From the NCBI GenBank assembly GCA_946894095.1, contig OX335657.1, positions 13,082,001-13,146,000 of the forward strand: a stretch of DNA of 64,000 nt. Direction: 5' to 3'. A program made the position numbers and the translations under genes. The notes below the pieces were generated by a model, which worked only from the letters and a program-made list of their open reading frames with translations, had not been told where the DNA came from and did not search any database. Source of the DNA: Incurvaria masculella. Taxonomy: Eukaryota > Arthropoda > Insecta > Lepidoptera > Incurvariidae. Of this stretch, positions 22,066 to 33,007 are shown one piece after another; the stretch's first letter is position 1, and each line of letters opens with the position of its first letter.

Positions 22066-22680
22066 CTCCGAAGCTGACAGGGCCCACCGAAGTGCGAAAT
22101 TGGCTCGGGCGCGTAGCAGCAGTGAATCGGGGAAGAATTTGAGTACGTTCCTCCGATTCTCCGGTGCGGAAACTGAAGGTTGTGCGAATACACACGTGAA
22201 AGCCGCTGCGTACTTCGGAAGACCTTTGAAAGTCTAACGGAATATAAACGAGGAGCGTCTATTGGAAAAGGTTTATTTTTCACGAAATGCGTATTTTAAG
22301 GGCTCTCAAAGTTTGTATGCTCTGTGAGAGAGTATTGTTGTAACTTTTTAAATATTTTAATAAGGAGGAAAAATATAATGTATAAATATACATTTTGGAT
22401 GTTATAAAAATATCTGTTAGTTCTTTGAGAGTTTACAATCGTATTTTATTATTTGATTTACAGATACATATCCTTTAACATTTATTGAACAGTCCTGAGA
22501 AACGGAAACGAATGAGTTTCCGTCGCCCCTGTCGTCCTTCCTTACTCCCTTTATACATACAATGAGGGAAATTAAGAACTGAAACATACTAGGATACTTT
22601 GATAATTTTATGTATTTAATGGATACGACATTACCGTTATCTCATAAATTTATTAATTTATTATATATCTCATTAAGAAA

Positions 22681-22815
22681 TTATTGGTCATGACAAAAGT
22701 CGGAAGCAGGATTGCTGCTTCCGACGAATGTCACGACCAATAATTTTTCAGATTATTTTCAAAATCTGATTACATTGCTTCAAATGTAGATGTTGCTGAA
22801 ACTCAAATTAATACT
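22681..22815. repeat. Rearranged foldback repeat, family O, copy 2
   Basis: A strong hairpin spans 22681-22743: TTATTGGTCATGACA...GTCGGAAGCAG, loop, CTGCTTCCGAC...TGTCACGACCAATAA. It continues into TTCAAAATCTGATTAC and AAATGTAGATGTTGCTGAAA, shared with the right arm of copy 1 at 52126-52278. The left arm has apparently been replaced by an inverted copy of the centre. Confidence 0.7.
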
Positions 22816-22952
22816 AGGATAAATAAAAAAGTAATAATAAAAAATAAAAAACAGTAAACATCCATTAAACTTAACATAACGCAAATAACTTACAACTGGC
22901 GACCTGTCAAGTAGATTTTTATAACACCAGCACTACGGACGAACTAATAAAG

Positions 22953-23340
22953 TTTTTTTTTTTTTATGTGACTGGACATGGATGGCTAATACCACAAGTT
23001 CTGTCATGGTATTAGCCCAACACACCACATGGGAACTAGGTGCCATGCCAGGACCTTCCTTATATTGCACGGCTACATTGAACTGGATGGAAAACACGGA
23101 CAATTTTCATTGCCGCTTCGACCATCGTTCATCCAATGCGATGGTACCAACCCGGGCGGGATAAACCCTCCCACCTAGTAAGTAAGGAAGGGGACCTACA
23201 GCTTAACGTGGAATCCGAACCACGGCCAGCCTCTCTCAACGGTCGAATGGTCACCCATCCAAGACCAGACCGGACCCAGCGTTGCTTAACTTCGGAGAGC
23301 GATCGCCGAAGTGTCGCGCCACTGGGCCACTGAGGCTGAC
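22953..23340 (-). mobile_element. SINE, full length, 5S-type head (best copy)
   Basis: The cleanest 5S-type copy. On the minus strand: A-box-like TGGCCCAGTGGCGCG, then TCTCCGAAGTTAAGCAACGC and GGTCTTGGATGGGTGACC (5S box region), then GTGGTTCGGATTCCACG, the body and an A-rich tail (23 to 13 bases inside the left edge). It resembles insect 5S rRNA from its middle to the end of the internal control region only. Confidence 0.88.
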
Positions 23341-23394
23341 AAGTTCTTAGGAATGTGATATGTATGTACGTATAATCAATTCAATCTTTGCAGT

Positions 23395-23690
23395 CAATGT
23401 CCGCAACGCAGATGAAGCGTTAAATAAATGTATGTAGGTATAATCTTAAGCACTGTGTTAGTAGGAGGCATTCATTACGGTAGGAGGGACTGTGGGAGAA
23501 TTCCAAATTATGGGTATACAGCCGGTGGCGAAATTGGTAGACGCAATACCCGCGAATGGTATGTTTTGCTGGTTCGGGTCCAGCCTTGCAGTATATTCGT
23601 AAAGTAGTTCTTTTTACTGGGCTCTTTCTCCAATTAATGTGTCCTTGCTTCACGGTCGATTATATGTACATACATATCACATTCCTTGGA
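23395..23690 (+). repeat. tRNA-like interspersed repeat, family P, copy 2
   Basis: The core at 23521-23585 reads GCCGGTGGCGAAATTGGTAG ACGC, an anticodon-type arm ATACC-CGCGAAT-GGTAT (23546-23562) and a T arm GCTGG-TTCGGGT-CCAGC (23568-23584). The D-region is nearly the bacterial or organellar tRNA-Leu signature (GGTGGCGGAATTGGTAGACGC), but no acceptor stem closes it and base 33 is not U. A block with AACGCAGATGAAGCGTT lies on the left, inverted relative to copy 1. Confidence 0.65.
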
Positions 23691-23972
23691 ATAAGCGACG
23701 TACCTGCTTAGTACGAAAAAGTATATTTACCTAATAAAGTTCGTGTTGGGACAGGTACTTGGTGGAAATTGCGTGGTCTGGGATTGTAAGGAGGTCTGAA
23801 AATAGGCTAGATCATGAAACTATTTAAGCGCAGGGATTTATTTAAAAACTATTTTATTCATCTTTTACGTCCAGGTGGCCGATTGGAAGGGGATGCCCGA
23901 AATAAGGTGCATGAAACCTATGTACACTTGTGCAATGAATTGGAAAATAAACAAAATTGTTTTGAGTATAAA

Positions 23973-24680
23973 AACCGGCTAATTGCGAGACTTACTCGCA
24001 CACGAAGGGCTCCGTACCATCTTGAGCGGCTCGTAGCCTAGTGGCGCGGGGACTGGCCTAGCGTACCAGAGGCCTGGGTTCAATACCGACATGCACCACT
24101 GTCTTTCTCTTTCCGAGTTCGATAAGTGCATTTCGTCACGAATGCGAGCTGCTCCATGGTTCGGAATCCATGTAAAACTGTAGGTCCCCTTCCTCTACTA
24201 GGTGGTAGGGTTTAAGCCCGCCCGGGTTGGTACCATCGCGTTGGATGAAAAGATGGTCGAAGCGGCAATGAAAAATTGTCCGTGTTTTCCATCCAGTTCA
24301 ATGTAGCCGTGCTCATAAAGGGAAGGTCCTGGCATGGCACCAAATTCCTTCGGGAATGTGGTGTATTGGGCTAATATCATAACGGTAGTTGTGTGGTATT
24401 AGCCATCCATGTCAGGTCGCATAAAAAAAATAATCTTAGAAGATTAAACACCAATAAATCACCTTGCTTGTATGGGGATCCCCTTTAATTTTAATTTTTT
24501 TTATGTTTACTATATGTGTTTATAGCAGCAATAGAAATACACACTTTATAAAAATTTCAACTGTCTACCTATGTATTTCGGTTCATAAGATACAGCCCTG
24601 TGACAGACGGACGAACGGACGGACGGCGGACGCTTAGCAATAGGGTCCCGTTGGCACCCTTTTGTGAACGGAACCCTTAA
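23973..24680 (+). mobile_element. GTCY MITE interrupted by a SINE
   Basis: 5' end AAAAACCGGCTAATTGCGAG through AGGGCTCCGTACCATCTT (to 24021), then a whole SINE (24025-24430). The MITE resumes with ACACTTTATAAAAATTTCAA, the (GACG)n tract near 24605 and GAACGGAACCCTTAAAA. An ATCTT occurs on both sides of the SINE. Confidence 0.8.
24025..24430 (+). mobile_element. SINE, full length, tRNA-type head, nested
   Basis: Perfect A box TAGCCTAGTGG at 24034 and B box GGTTCAATACC near 24080, followed by the CT-rich linker, body and a tail ATAAAAAAAA. About 95 percent alike to the opposite-strand copy at 20746, so recently active. Inserted in a GTCY MITE. Confidence 0.9.
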
Positions 24681-24689
24681 AAGTACAAT

Positions 24690-25390
24690 TGTATTACAAT
24701 AATAAGCATAGAGTTAGTAGTAGTGAGGAACTAATGGGCACACATTAGGGCCAAAACGTGTAACCATAGGATATATAACGAGCCGTTCAATGCAAAGTTT
24801 GCGTCAACTTTACTAAGAATCCTGCCAGGGCCCTCAGCATCGAGTTAGGATGGACGGAAGAGGCGACTCATCCGGATAACGGCAGCGTAGCCACGTATTA
24901 CTGATAATGGGCTGATGGTCGTTAGTTCGTTTCCGAATTCGAGACGCACAACATCGAATATTCGTTGCACTAAATGGCGTCCTGAGAAGTTCTTACTTAT
25001 TTGTCTATTTATATATATTACGTTTATTGCACTAAAAAAATCAGGCAAAAGGAACAACTTCATGCCGGCGGCATTCTCTACCAGTGTACCTTTGGGTATC
25101 GTGAGCAGTAGTGCGAGTGGCAGGTTATGGAGAAAATTACTTGAAATTGAACATAATTCCAACGAGAAAATAACCTCTTTTTTCTCGTTGCATAATTCCT
25201 ACAAAATACACAACAAATACACATTAACTAACAAAGCTTAAACTTAACTATATATGTAAATAAATAAATATATCCATGTAAACCATATATTACAAAGATA
25301 TCTTATAAAACAATAAAAAGTTACTTGATACAATATAATTAAAGCAATAAAAGAAATACATTGCTAATATAAATTTAAAAAATGCTGACT
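24690..25390. other. Spacer, no feature seen
   Basis: Overlapping frames on both strands near 24845-25241 show no recognised domain. AT-rich with short TAAA runs after 25255. Confidence 0.4.
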
Positions 25391-25394
25391 AACT

Positions 25395-25740
25395 TTAAAA
25401 AGTTAGAGAAAGAAAATTAAAGATATAATTAAGACGGAAAATAAGTTTTTCGATTTTTTTTAAAACATTCAAAAAGGTGGAATTCCGTAGATGGGGAGGT
25501 AACTGATTCCACTGCCTTGTAGTATGCTCTGCGTTCCTGAGTCCGGAGCACGTGATTCCAAAAATAGGCACACAAGGAGTCGGATTAGGTAGAAGATATG
25601 TGCGAGGGAATGGCCAGTACCAAGGAGTCGATTGATCTAAGTGGGAGACCACTTGTTCTTACGTATTCTTGCGTGTCGTTAGAACTCAAAAACATCAGTA
25701 GCATGGGAATTCGTAAGCGAACTAATTGGCCGGCGCTCCC
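25395..25740 (-). pseudogene. LINE reverse transcriptase, C-terminal relic
   Basis: The minus frame 25652-25395 reads RNAEHTTRQWNQLPPHLRNS followed by FLNVLKKIEKLIF, the WN.LP..LR.S...FK..L ending typical of CR1/jockey-type polymerases. Upstream codons in other frames show decay. A different family from the relic at 13083, judging by the tail. Confidence 0.7.
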
Positions 25741-27060
25741 GTCAGTGTATGTCTGATACAATAAAGTGGCTACGCTTCGGCTGTACGGTTAGCCCCGGTC
25801 GCCACGGCCGTCTTTTCTTACTCCTTGGTCCTCACCAAACAATTAATGTGCAATCCACTTTACTGTATCCAATTACATTGTGGTCCGCAGATAAATTGCC
25901 CGCAGCCTCGACGGACGCACCTAAACTATCCAAGTTTGAGGGCAACGTTACATTTATTAATAGGGCTCGCTAAGCTTGGCTTAAGGGGGGAATAGGGGCC
26001 GATTGGGCGTCTTTAAAACACCTGGGTTTGTATTGGATCGTGCGGTAGAAGGCTCGTGCGTATTTTACAAGCGCAATCGTTGTTTAAACTATTAGTTTTA
26101 TATGAATTAACATAGTGGCTGTATGGAAAGGACCTTTGCCTTCTCCTTGACAGAATATGTCGTCAAAAAACAAAGTTGTTTTGGCCGGTTATGTCGGTGT
26201 TGTGAATGATTGAATTGTATTTTTCGGTATGCATACATACGTCAATGAATATTAATATTTAATTATCAGACTACTAATCAAACCTTTGCTTTTCGAATTA
26301 TCTGTGTTAAACACGACTGCTTTTGTAGCATAAACCTGCATTTATCTTTATTTGGCCATGATTAATTATTGTTTTTATTTTGCGAGCTTCATTTTAATCG
26401 TCGAGTAAAAAAAATGAAAATGCAAAGAAAAAAAAATCGCTACACAATAACGGTCAAGTATATTATTCAATAAAGAGGGTAGTCATGTGGGATCATGTCG
26501 TGTGCGCTGATCTATTGGTTTCTATTATCACCTTCCATAAAAAAAAAATCTGTCCTCATTATCGATATCTTAAATGTTCACATTGGTAATATTATTTATA
26601 TTGTTTTCAGAAAAATAGTAGCCACATCGATACGTGGAATCATTGTATATGAATTCCTTAAAACATTTAACATCATTTGTCGTCTTGGATGCAAACTATT
26701 TCGTCATTTTAGGAATGCCCAGCCATCACTACATTTATGATCCTTGCCGCCAACTCGTATATGACACGTGCCGGACAAGCCATAATAATTAATGGCGGTG
26801 TCTGGAGTATGCTTCAATCTGTTTGTGGAATAATGTATAACCAACAGACCCTCTAACCGAACGTGGAAAGATTACTGCCGCCGTGTGCGCGTCTTCTTAT
26901 TCTATGCATGAGAAATTGTGAAATTTGGAGCCGTGACATGCCACCGAAATGAGGTGAACGTAAGTGTGATTTACTCCCAAATGTTCATGCATGCAAAACA
27001 CCACGTAATTTTCTAGAGGGTAAGTCAGAAATATATTGCAAATAGAGATAAATGTGTTAT
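25741..27060. other. Single-copy sequence, no gene supported
   Basis: No protein family recognised. Two donor-like sites (GAAC|GTAAGT at 26954 and AGAGG|GTAAGT near 27015) stand without a convincing paired exon. Confidence 0.35.
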
Positions 27061-27061
27061 A

Positions 27062-27345
27062 TTAGCGGCTCTTAGTTTGGTGCGTTGATTTGGCTTGTAT
27101 GCCAGAGGTCTAGGTTCAAATCTCCGCAACGTTCCTACACCACTCTCTTTCTCTTTCTGAGTGGGATAAGTGCGACGTCATGAATGCGAGCTGTTCCATG
27201 ATTCGGAATCATGTAAAACTGTAGGTCTCCTTACACTGCTAGGTGGAAGGGTTTAAGCCAATTCGGTTTGGTACCATCGCATTGGTTGCAAAAATGGTGA
27301 TAACGGCAATGAAACCTTTTCCGGGTTTATCTGTGCATTTTATCG
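27062..27345 (+). mobile_element. SINE, tRNA-type head, 3' truncated
   Basis: Head with TCTAGGTTCAAATCTCC (B box) and the CT-rich linker CTCTTTCTCTTTCTGAGTGG, then body to AACGGCAATGAAAC. The second half of the body is missing or unrecognisable. Confidence 0.78.
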
Positions 27346-27654
27346 GCTGTACCACGACGAATGTTCTTAGGGTCTGCTGTTTTCCTCCATCCTTTTTTCT
27401 GATGTTTTCTGATAAAACTAAAACATCGGGGGTAGTATTAGTACAAGTAGTAGTAGTCGAGATTGTTCAAATATCTGCATATTTTCGAATTAATGATGAC
27501 AGGATTTTTTAAATTAAATTTTCAAGCTTGCACATAAGCTGTTTTAAATAAAAGGTGTTTCCATTTTCCCACGAAACAGTTGCGAATTCAGCTCTGAAAA
27601 ACGGATATATTTATAGTATTTATTTGTTACGAATTAAAAACGTTAGCTAAATAA

Positions 27655-27835
27655 CGGTCAAACGTGAACGTTTTCACGTGCCGTTACTGCTGGACATGAG
27701 ACGTACCCCTAAACGACGAAAGTCGCCCTCACCTGATAATTATTTTCCACTTTCGAAACTAGATTTTTCTCAAAAGTATGATAAATTGAGCAATAATAAT
27801 TCGTTGGTGTACAACTACATAAACGTTTATATATA
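27655..27835. repeat. Low-copy repeat, family R, copy 1
   Basis: CACGTGCCGTTACTGCTGG, TTTTTCTCAAAAGTATGA and TTCGTTGGTGTACAACTAC are shared in order with 62480-62600. Type unknown. Confidence 0.5.
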
Positions 27836-27852
27836 TATAATATATTGATAAA

Positions 27853-28100
27853 TCCTACTTATATTATAAATGTGAAAGTTTGTATGTTTGGATGTTTGTT
27901 ACTTAATTACGTGAAAACGCCTTGGATGAGATTTTCCAGATAGATGGTTTATTAACGCATACGATACTTTTCATCCCGGAAGAATGTTGAAAAAATACTT
28001 TTTGCGACGGGACTCTGAAAACAGTTTGGTCTAAATTATTAAATGTCACTTTTATTGTTATTTTGAAGGTTTCTCGCGTATAGACAAAACTGTATTGGGA
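27853..28100 (+). mobile_element. Helitron-like element, 5' end
   Basis: Starts A|TCCTACTTATATTATAAATG with 5' TC, as in the other copies, then GTGAAAGTTTGTATG. No 3' CTAG is found before the adjacent GTCY MITE at 28109, so it is 3' truncated. Confidence 0.65.
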
Positions 28101-28108
28101 GGATAACG

Positions 28109-28373
28109 TTTTTAGGGTTCCGTACCCAAAGAGTGAAACCGGAACCCTATTACTAAGCCTCCGCTGTCCGTCCGTCTGTCACAGGGCTGTATCTCAGTAA
28201 CCGTAACAGATAGACAGCTGAAATGTTCACAGAGTGTGTATTTATTTTGCCGCTATAACAACAAACAGGTAAGATTAAAAAATAATTAATACAAAAAAAA
28301 AATTTTTTATTTTTTTTATGATGGTACGGAACCCTTCGTTTGCGAGTCCGACTCGCACTTGGCCGGTTTTTTG
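28109..28373 (-). mobile_element. GTCY MITE, full length
   Basis: TTTTTAGGGTTCCGTACCC, the microsatellite GTCCGTCCGTCTGTC, TTTATTTATTTTGCCGCTA and the end GCGAGTCCGACTCGCACTTG GCCGG. The end hairpin GTGCGAGTCGGACTCGCAC is characteristic. The family corresponds to the lepidopteran MITEs known to carry hitchhiking (GTCY)n microsatellites. Confidence 0.85.
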
Positions 28374-29425
28374 GGCTTTAAAACCAAAGTTCAGAAGATG
28401 TCGAGTATCGTGAACTGAGTCACCCTCTTTTGGCCATAACTACTGGTACCTATGTATACCGTGCACACACACATCTTAATACTAGTTAAACATTAGTGTT
28501 TCTATGAATCCGTGTTTCGCTTTCGTGTTCAGTAAAATCGATACGTAGCGTCACGGCAACCTTTCTCGGTTTCAAATAGAACCAACCAACACATGAAGTA
28601 TTGAATGCAAAGGACGCTATGAAATTATTATTGCATAGCATACAATGTAAAGACATACAGAGGTGAGACCGAAATTGTTTCATACAAAATGTAAAGATTG
28701 TTTTTATTCTAAATAGCCATGTAGCTTAAAATTCATGAATTTATATTTTCTGTTTTGCTTTGAAATAATTCGGAAAAGTTAAGAAATATAATCGACCAAG
28801 AATCAATGGGTCAGCTCGCATTTATTAGAAAAAAATGGTTTCTTTCCGGGTATTTTACACCCGTTCACTTAACAATCTATAAATGCACAGATCTTTTCAT
28901 TAAGGAAAACTAGAGAAATCATAAAAAAAATAACATTTCACATTGCATGAGCGCGGTTCCTATTTACGGATAACGATCTGAAAGGTTGTCTCATCGGGTA
29001 CGAACGTCCCTCTCTAACTCGCGTTAGAGTACTTGAGTTGACGTCTCACTCCCACACTCTGTTCGCCTTGTAAGCACAGAGTGTTATGTTAGGTCTATGG
29101 TTTGGGGTATATTTCACATTTCTTTTGGCCAGCGAGTACCAATCCGGTTTCGCTTGGGACAATATCGGGATAAATGAAATTAAAATTATTCTCACTAGAC
29201 CCTTCTCTATCTCTGTCACAACATTTTATTTATATTACAAATAAGTTTTGATTACAATAATTGTTTTTTATTTGCCACACCAAGTATCGATTTCATAACT
29301 TATTAACTCTATTTTCAGCGGTTACACAAATATATATGCTCCATTTTTTCATATTAAGTTCTAATAAATTTAATATAGATAACGGCAGAGTCTAAAAGTC
29401 TATATAATTAGGGAACATCTGATAT
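28374..29425. other. Single-copy spacer
   Basis: No gene supported. The minus frame 28486-28683 resembles nothing known. Confidence 0.4.
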
Positions 29426-29429
29426 GAAA

Positions 29430-29678
29430 TAAACCAGCCAAGTGCGAGTCGGACTCGCCCACGAAGGGTTCTGTACCATCGTACAAGATTAAACAGAAAA
29501 AAATCTAATTATTAAATACACACTCTGTGAAAATTTCAGCTGCCTACTTATTAGGGTTCATGAGATACAGCCCTGTGACAGACGGACGGACGGACGGACG
29601 GATGGACGGACGGACGGAAAGTGGAGACTTAGTAATAGGGTTCCATTGGCATCCTTTGGGTACGGAACCCTAAAAACG
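29430..29678 (+). mobile_element. GTCY MITE, full length, long microsatellite
   Basis: From AAACCAGCCAAGTGCGAGTC to GGGTACGGAACCCTAAAAA, with a (GACG)n tract of about 40 bp at 29580-29620. The end hairpin is imperfect (GACTCGCCC). The same family as 28109 in the opposite orientation 1 kb away. Confidence 0.88.
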
Positions 29679-29847
29679 ATTTCCAAGTGTATGTTTAATG
29701 AGATGCAAAATAATATTCATAAATATGAACGTTGACTAACGGTGGGTTTACTGGAAAACCTAGTGTTTAGGAAAACGATTATTTTTCACACCTTAAATGA
29801 GCATTAGAAGTAGTAGAAAAGGAGAATGAACAAATTCTTAGGTCTGA

Positions 29848-30076
29848 TTTTTCAATAGTCTGATAATCAGCCAGATAAATATTGGACGGATTTATTTCCG
29901 CCTCTGCTTATACATCCGTTATAGTAAGTCCACATTTTTTATATTAGTAAAATTACAGTCAGATAGTTGTGATAGAAGATATTATTCTCCAGTAATGACT
30001 ATTTATCTTATGACAAACGTAAATTTGTACTATCAGTCCTATAAATACTATCTGAGGATTTAAAAAGCGGCCCTAA
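29848..30076. mobile_element. MITE, family M, copy 2
   Basis: TTA-GGTCTGATTTTTCAATAG to AAAAAGCGGCCC-TAA. The best preserved member; it shares CCTCTGCTTATACATCCG and GATAGAAGATATTATTCTCC with the others. Confidence 0.78.
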
Positions 30077-30400
30077 GCGAATTATTATCTCGGCGTGCGT
30101 CGCATCATAGACGCGCACTGCTGGCGGACGTAACGTCACGCGACGACTACGTCACGCCTCGTGTGCAGAGTGCCTCATAGATCCGCCATCCATGGTGGAC
30201 ACCCGTCGCTCCACGGCCCGACCCAGTTCAACCCCCGCGGATGTCAAGGTGACCGTACTATCGTGAAGCAACATTGCCTACTAGCGTGTCTTGGAATGGG
30301 GCCGACTTATTTTGACCGACTGTACTGAATCATAGACCTGAGAACGCTTAAACCGTTTTTAGTTTCATTCTAACAACACTTAATGCGTGACCTAGAGTAC
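30077..30400. other. CpG-rich single-copy stretch
   Basis: CpG-dense around 30090-30160 with several ACGTCACG-type phrases. No coding signal. Confidence 0.3.
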
Positions 30401-30401
30401 C

Positions 30402-30667
30402 CCCCTCCCCCTTATTTTTTTATTATTTTTAATTTTACCAATGTATCGTTATAGCGGCAAAATAAATACAAACTCTGTGAAAATTTAAGGTGCTTACCTA
30501 TTACGGTTCGTGAGACACAGCCCTGTGACAGACGGACGGACGGAGAAGGATAACTGTCCTCGCCATTTTCCCGGCCGGATGGACGGACGAACGGATGGAC
30601 GGACGGACAGCGGAGGCTTAGTAATATGGTTCGGGTGGCACACTTTGGGTACGGAACCCTAAAAAGT
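30402..30667 (+). mobile_element. GTCY MITE, 5' truncated, with a 35-bp insert
   Basis: Begins inside the element and runs to GGGTACGGAACCCTAAAAA. The (GACG)n tract is interrupted at about 30543-30577 by a segment containing GGATAACTGTCCT; the exact inverted copy of these 13 bases lies just outside the element at 30671-30683. Confidence 0.8.
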
Positions 30668-30762
30668 ACCAGGACAGTTATCCCTCTTATCTGATTAACT
30701 TTTATCACATAGTGCTTTCTATTTTTATCTCAACTTGATATGGTTTGGTAATGTTATGGTTA

Positions 30763-31142
30763 TTAAGGTGGGCCCGTCCCGTAAGCATCTGAAAATCACA
30801 CTTCCCATACAAACGTAGTTAACTAATCATTTGAAAACGAGAGTTCCAATTTTCTCGATATTTGGGACTTAATATCAGCCAATAATTATCTATGTCTGCA
30901 CGTGTTTTATTTTCGAAAAATGTATCTTGTGTCACACAACAGAGAAAAGAAAAATTGTATGAAAATTTTCTTTTGCCTGTTATTTGACTTCCTTTAGATT
31001 TTTCAGCAAAATAAAAACGTGCAGACACACATATTTATTGAAGAATATTAGATACCAAATATCAAGCAAATCGGAACAGTGTTTTTCAAATGATTGGTAA
31101 ACTACGTTTGTATGGAGAACATAGCTTACGGGCCGTTCTTAA
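30763..31142. mobile_element. Foldback TTAA-target MITE, family F, copy 1
   Basis: TTAAGGTGGGCCCGTCCCG to CTTACGGGCCGTTCTTAA. The two halves pair along most of their length (CCCATACAAACGTAGTTAAC with ACTACGTTTGTATGG; TGTCTGCACGT with ACGTGCAGACA). TTAA is present at both edges. Confidence 0.86.
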
Positions 31143-31509
31143 ATACAATAAGTGTACCGAAAAAGTACGAACGTAACGTAACGTCCCTTCGACAAAAACA
31201 TCAACACTATGAAAGTGTCTTTCGACTATTCATAACTTATGTATGAATTGCATAAAAAACTAGTACAAGAAAAATTCATCGCAAATTTCTATCAATATTC
31301 ACAGTAATATGTCTGGAGAGACGTCTGGGGTATTGGTCATATTAAGGTCCCTACAAATCGTCCCAGGCGACCCAATATAGCGGGTCGGCTGTGTAGGGAC
31401 TGGCTAGATTCCTGCAAATTACTATGTTTTGAATTGTTATTGGGTTCCGTTATCACGTTTACTGCTAGATATGCGGGTAGAGTAATTGAACTTTAGCTCT
31501 GTGGGACAT

Positions 31510-31620
31510 AGTCAGCCTCGGCAATGGGTTCGTTAATCCAGGTTAAACAACCTTGGGCGCGGTTCCATGAGGCTAGGCACGGTTTGAATTCTAAGTAAAA
31601 CTGTAGATCATCTTGCTTTA
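31510..31620 (+). mobile_element. SINE, head and early body only, very worn
   Basis: TCAGCCTCGGCAATGGG, then a worn 5S-like segment and AAGTAAAACTGTAGATCATC. Recognised mainly from its order of blocks. Confidence 0.5.
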
Positions 31621-31703
31621 TTACTTTATAGGATATTAAATGAATAGTAGTAAATTAAGGAAAAACTTAGGGCTTTTCGTGTTATTTACATATAATTTAG
31701 ATT

Positions 31704-32253
31704 TTAAGGTGGCCCAACCCGGAGGGACTAACTCATTCGCGGGTACGGTAGAAAACCGTGCTGTTGCGCTCTGGGACCTTCTATGTTTCAAAGAAAAATA
31801 CAGGCTCCGTGATGAGGAAGATGCAACATGTCCACAAAAAAGACAATGTGCATAGTGTATGATTCGGTAAGATTTACGAAAATTTTAATTACAAAACGAC
31901 TTATAGCTGAAAGTAAACCACGACCGCTGTAGGCAAAAATCTAACAAAAACCAAATATATTATAAATCTTGATTAAATAAGCTATGTCTGATGACTAATC
32001 TTTTTAAGATGTTGTTACTTTATCATTGCGTAATCCACCTCCAAATTTATTATATAAAACGCGCAAAAAAATCTAAATTTCGAACCTTATAACTCAGAAA
32101 CAAAACACAATTTTACAATGCCAACGGTCATCAGACATCTAGTTCGATCAAATAAAACTATTTTGAGCAAAATTTGGGATCTCTGACAAGAAATATGGGC
32201 GTGATTTTCTTTCCCCGTTTGTATGGGGAGTTGAGCGGGATGGGCCACCTTAA
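31704..32253. mobile_element. TTAA-target MITE, family E, copy 3
   Basis: TTAAGGTGGCCCAACCCGG to GGGATGGGCCACCTTAA. Lies in the opposite orientation to copy 1; about 550 bp, well preserved. Its phrases GACTAACTCATTCGCGGG and TACAAAACGCGC recur in copy 5. Confidence 0.88.
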
Positions 32254-33005
32254 CATGTTATGCTTGGCTTTGTCAAAGATTTATCCATTAACAGCCATCT
32301 TCATTAGCAGAAGATACGTAACAGGAAAATCTTGCTTACTTATTATGTTAATAGACGTAATAAATGTGTAATATCCCTCTTAATATCAATTTTAATACTT
32401 TCACCGAATTCATGCTTCAGCAGACAGATGTATCTTTCTTAACTTACTGAAAATTTTACAAAATGAACTCGAAAGAAGGGAATTTCTGTAACAATTTCGT
32501 CTTAAAAAATTATAGGCTCAGTTTAAACGGCATTAAGTATGCAAATTATAACTCCCGACACATAATAGCTGATGCTGGGTGGCTCAAAATATAAACACAA
32601 ATATAATTCTTCGTACCCATGCAATAAGACAGCTTTTGCAATGACTATAATTTCGTGTTTCAGCAATGGCACAACGGCGGCTGTGATAACAGAAATACAA
32701 AACGAATTTCTCATGTAAATAGAAGTGAAAATTCGGCGCAACGTTTTTTTGGAATTTTTAGATGCTTAAAATTTCGTGGAGAAAGAGAAGTCAACCTTAT
32801 TTTTAGGATGCTACGTTTCAATATTCACGCGTTCCTTCTAATTTTCAGGAGCATAATAATGTATTGTCATTTAGTAGGGAACGGTAGGGGTAAGCGTGTT
32901 CGTAATATTTGGGGAACTGGTATAAGGCAAATTAATTTTTACAAAAATCCGAGAATGTATGGCTGAGATTGTAATTACATGAGGTTCTTATACGGGTAGA
33001 AAGTT
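32254..33005. other. Spacer, no gene supported
   Basis: Frames on both strands around 32523-32966 show no known domain. Confidence 0.4.
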
Positions 33006-33007
33006 TT

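Noticed and set aside
21932..22237. 101-aa forward frame
   Set aside because: It begins inside a GTCY MITE end and crosses a perfect hairpin; no domain, and the reverse strand is equally open.
23814..24041. 75-aa frame ending in the SINE head
   Set aside because: Its end is supplied by a MITE and a SINE, and the upstream part resembles no known protein.
24030..24095. Functional tRNA gene (A and B boxes present)
   Set aside because: The cloverleaf does not close and the sequence continues into a SINE body seen many times.
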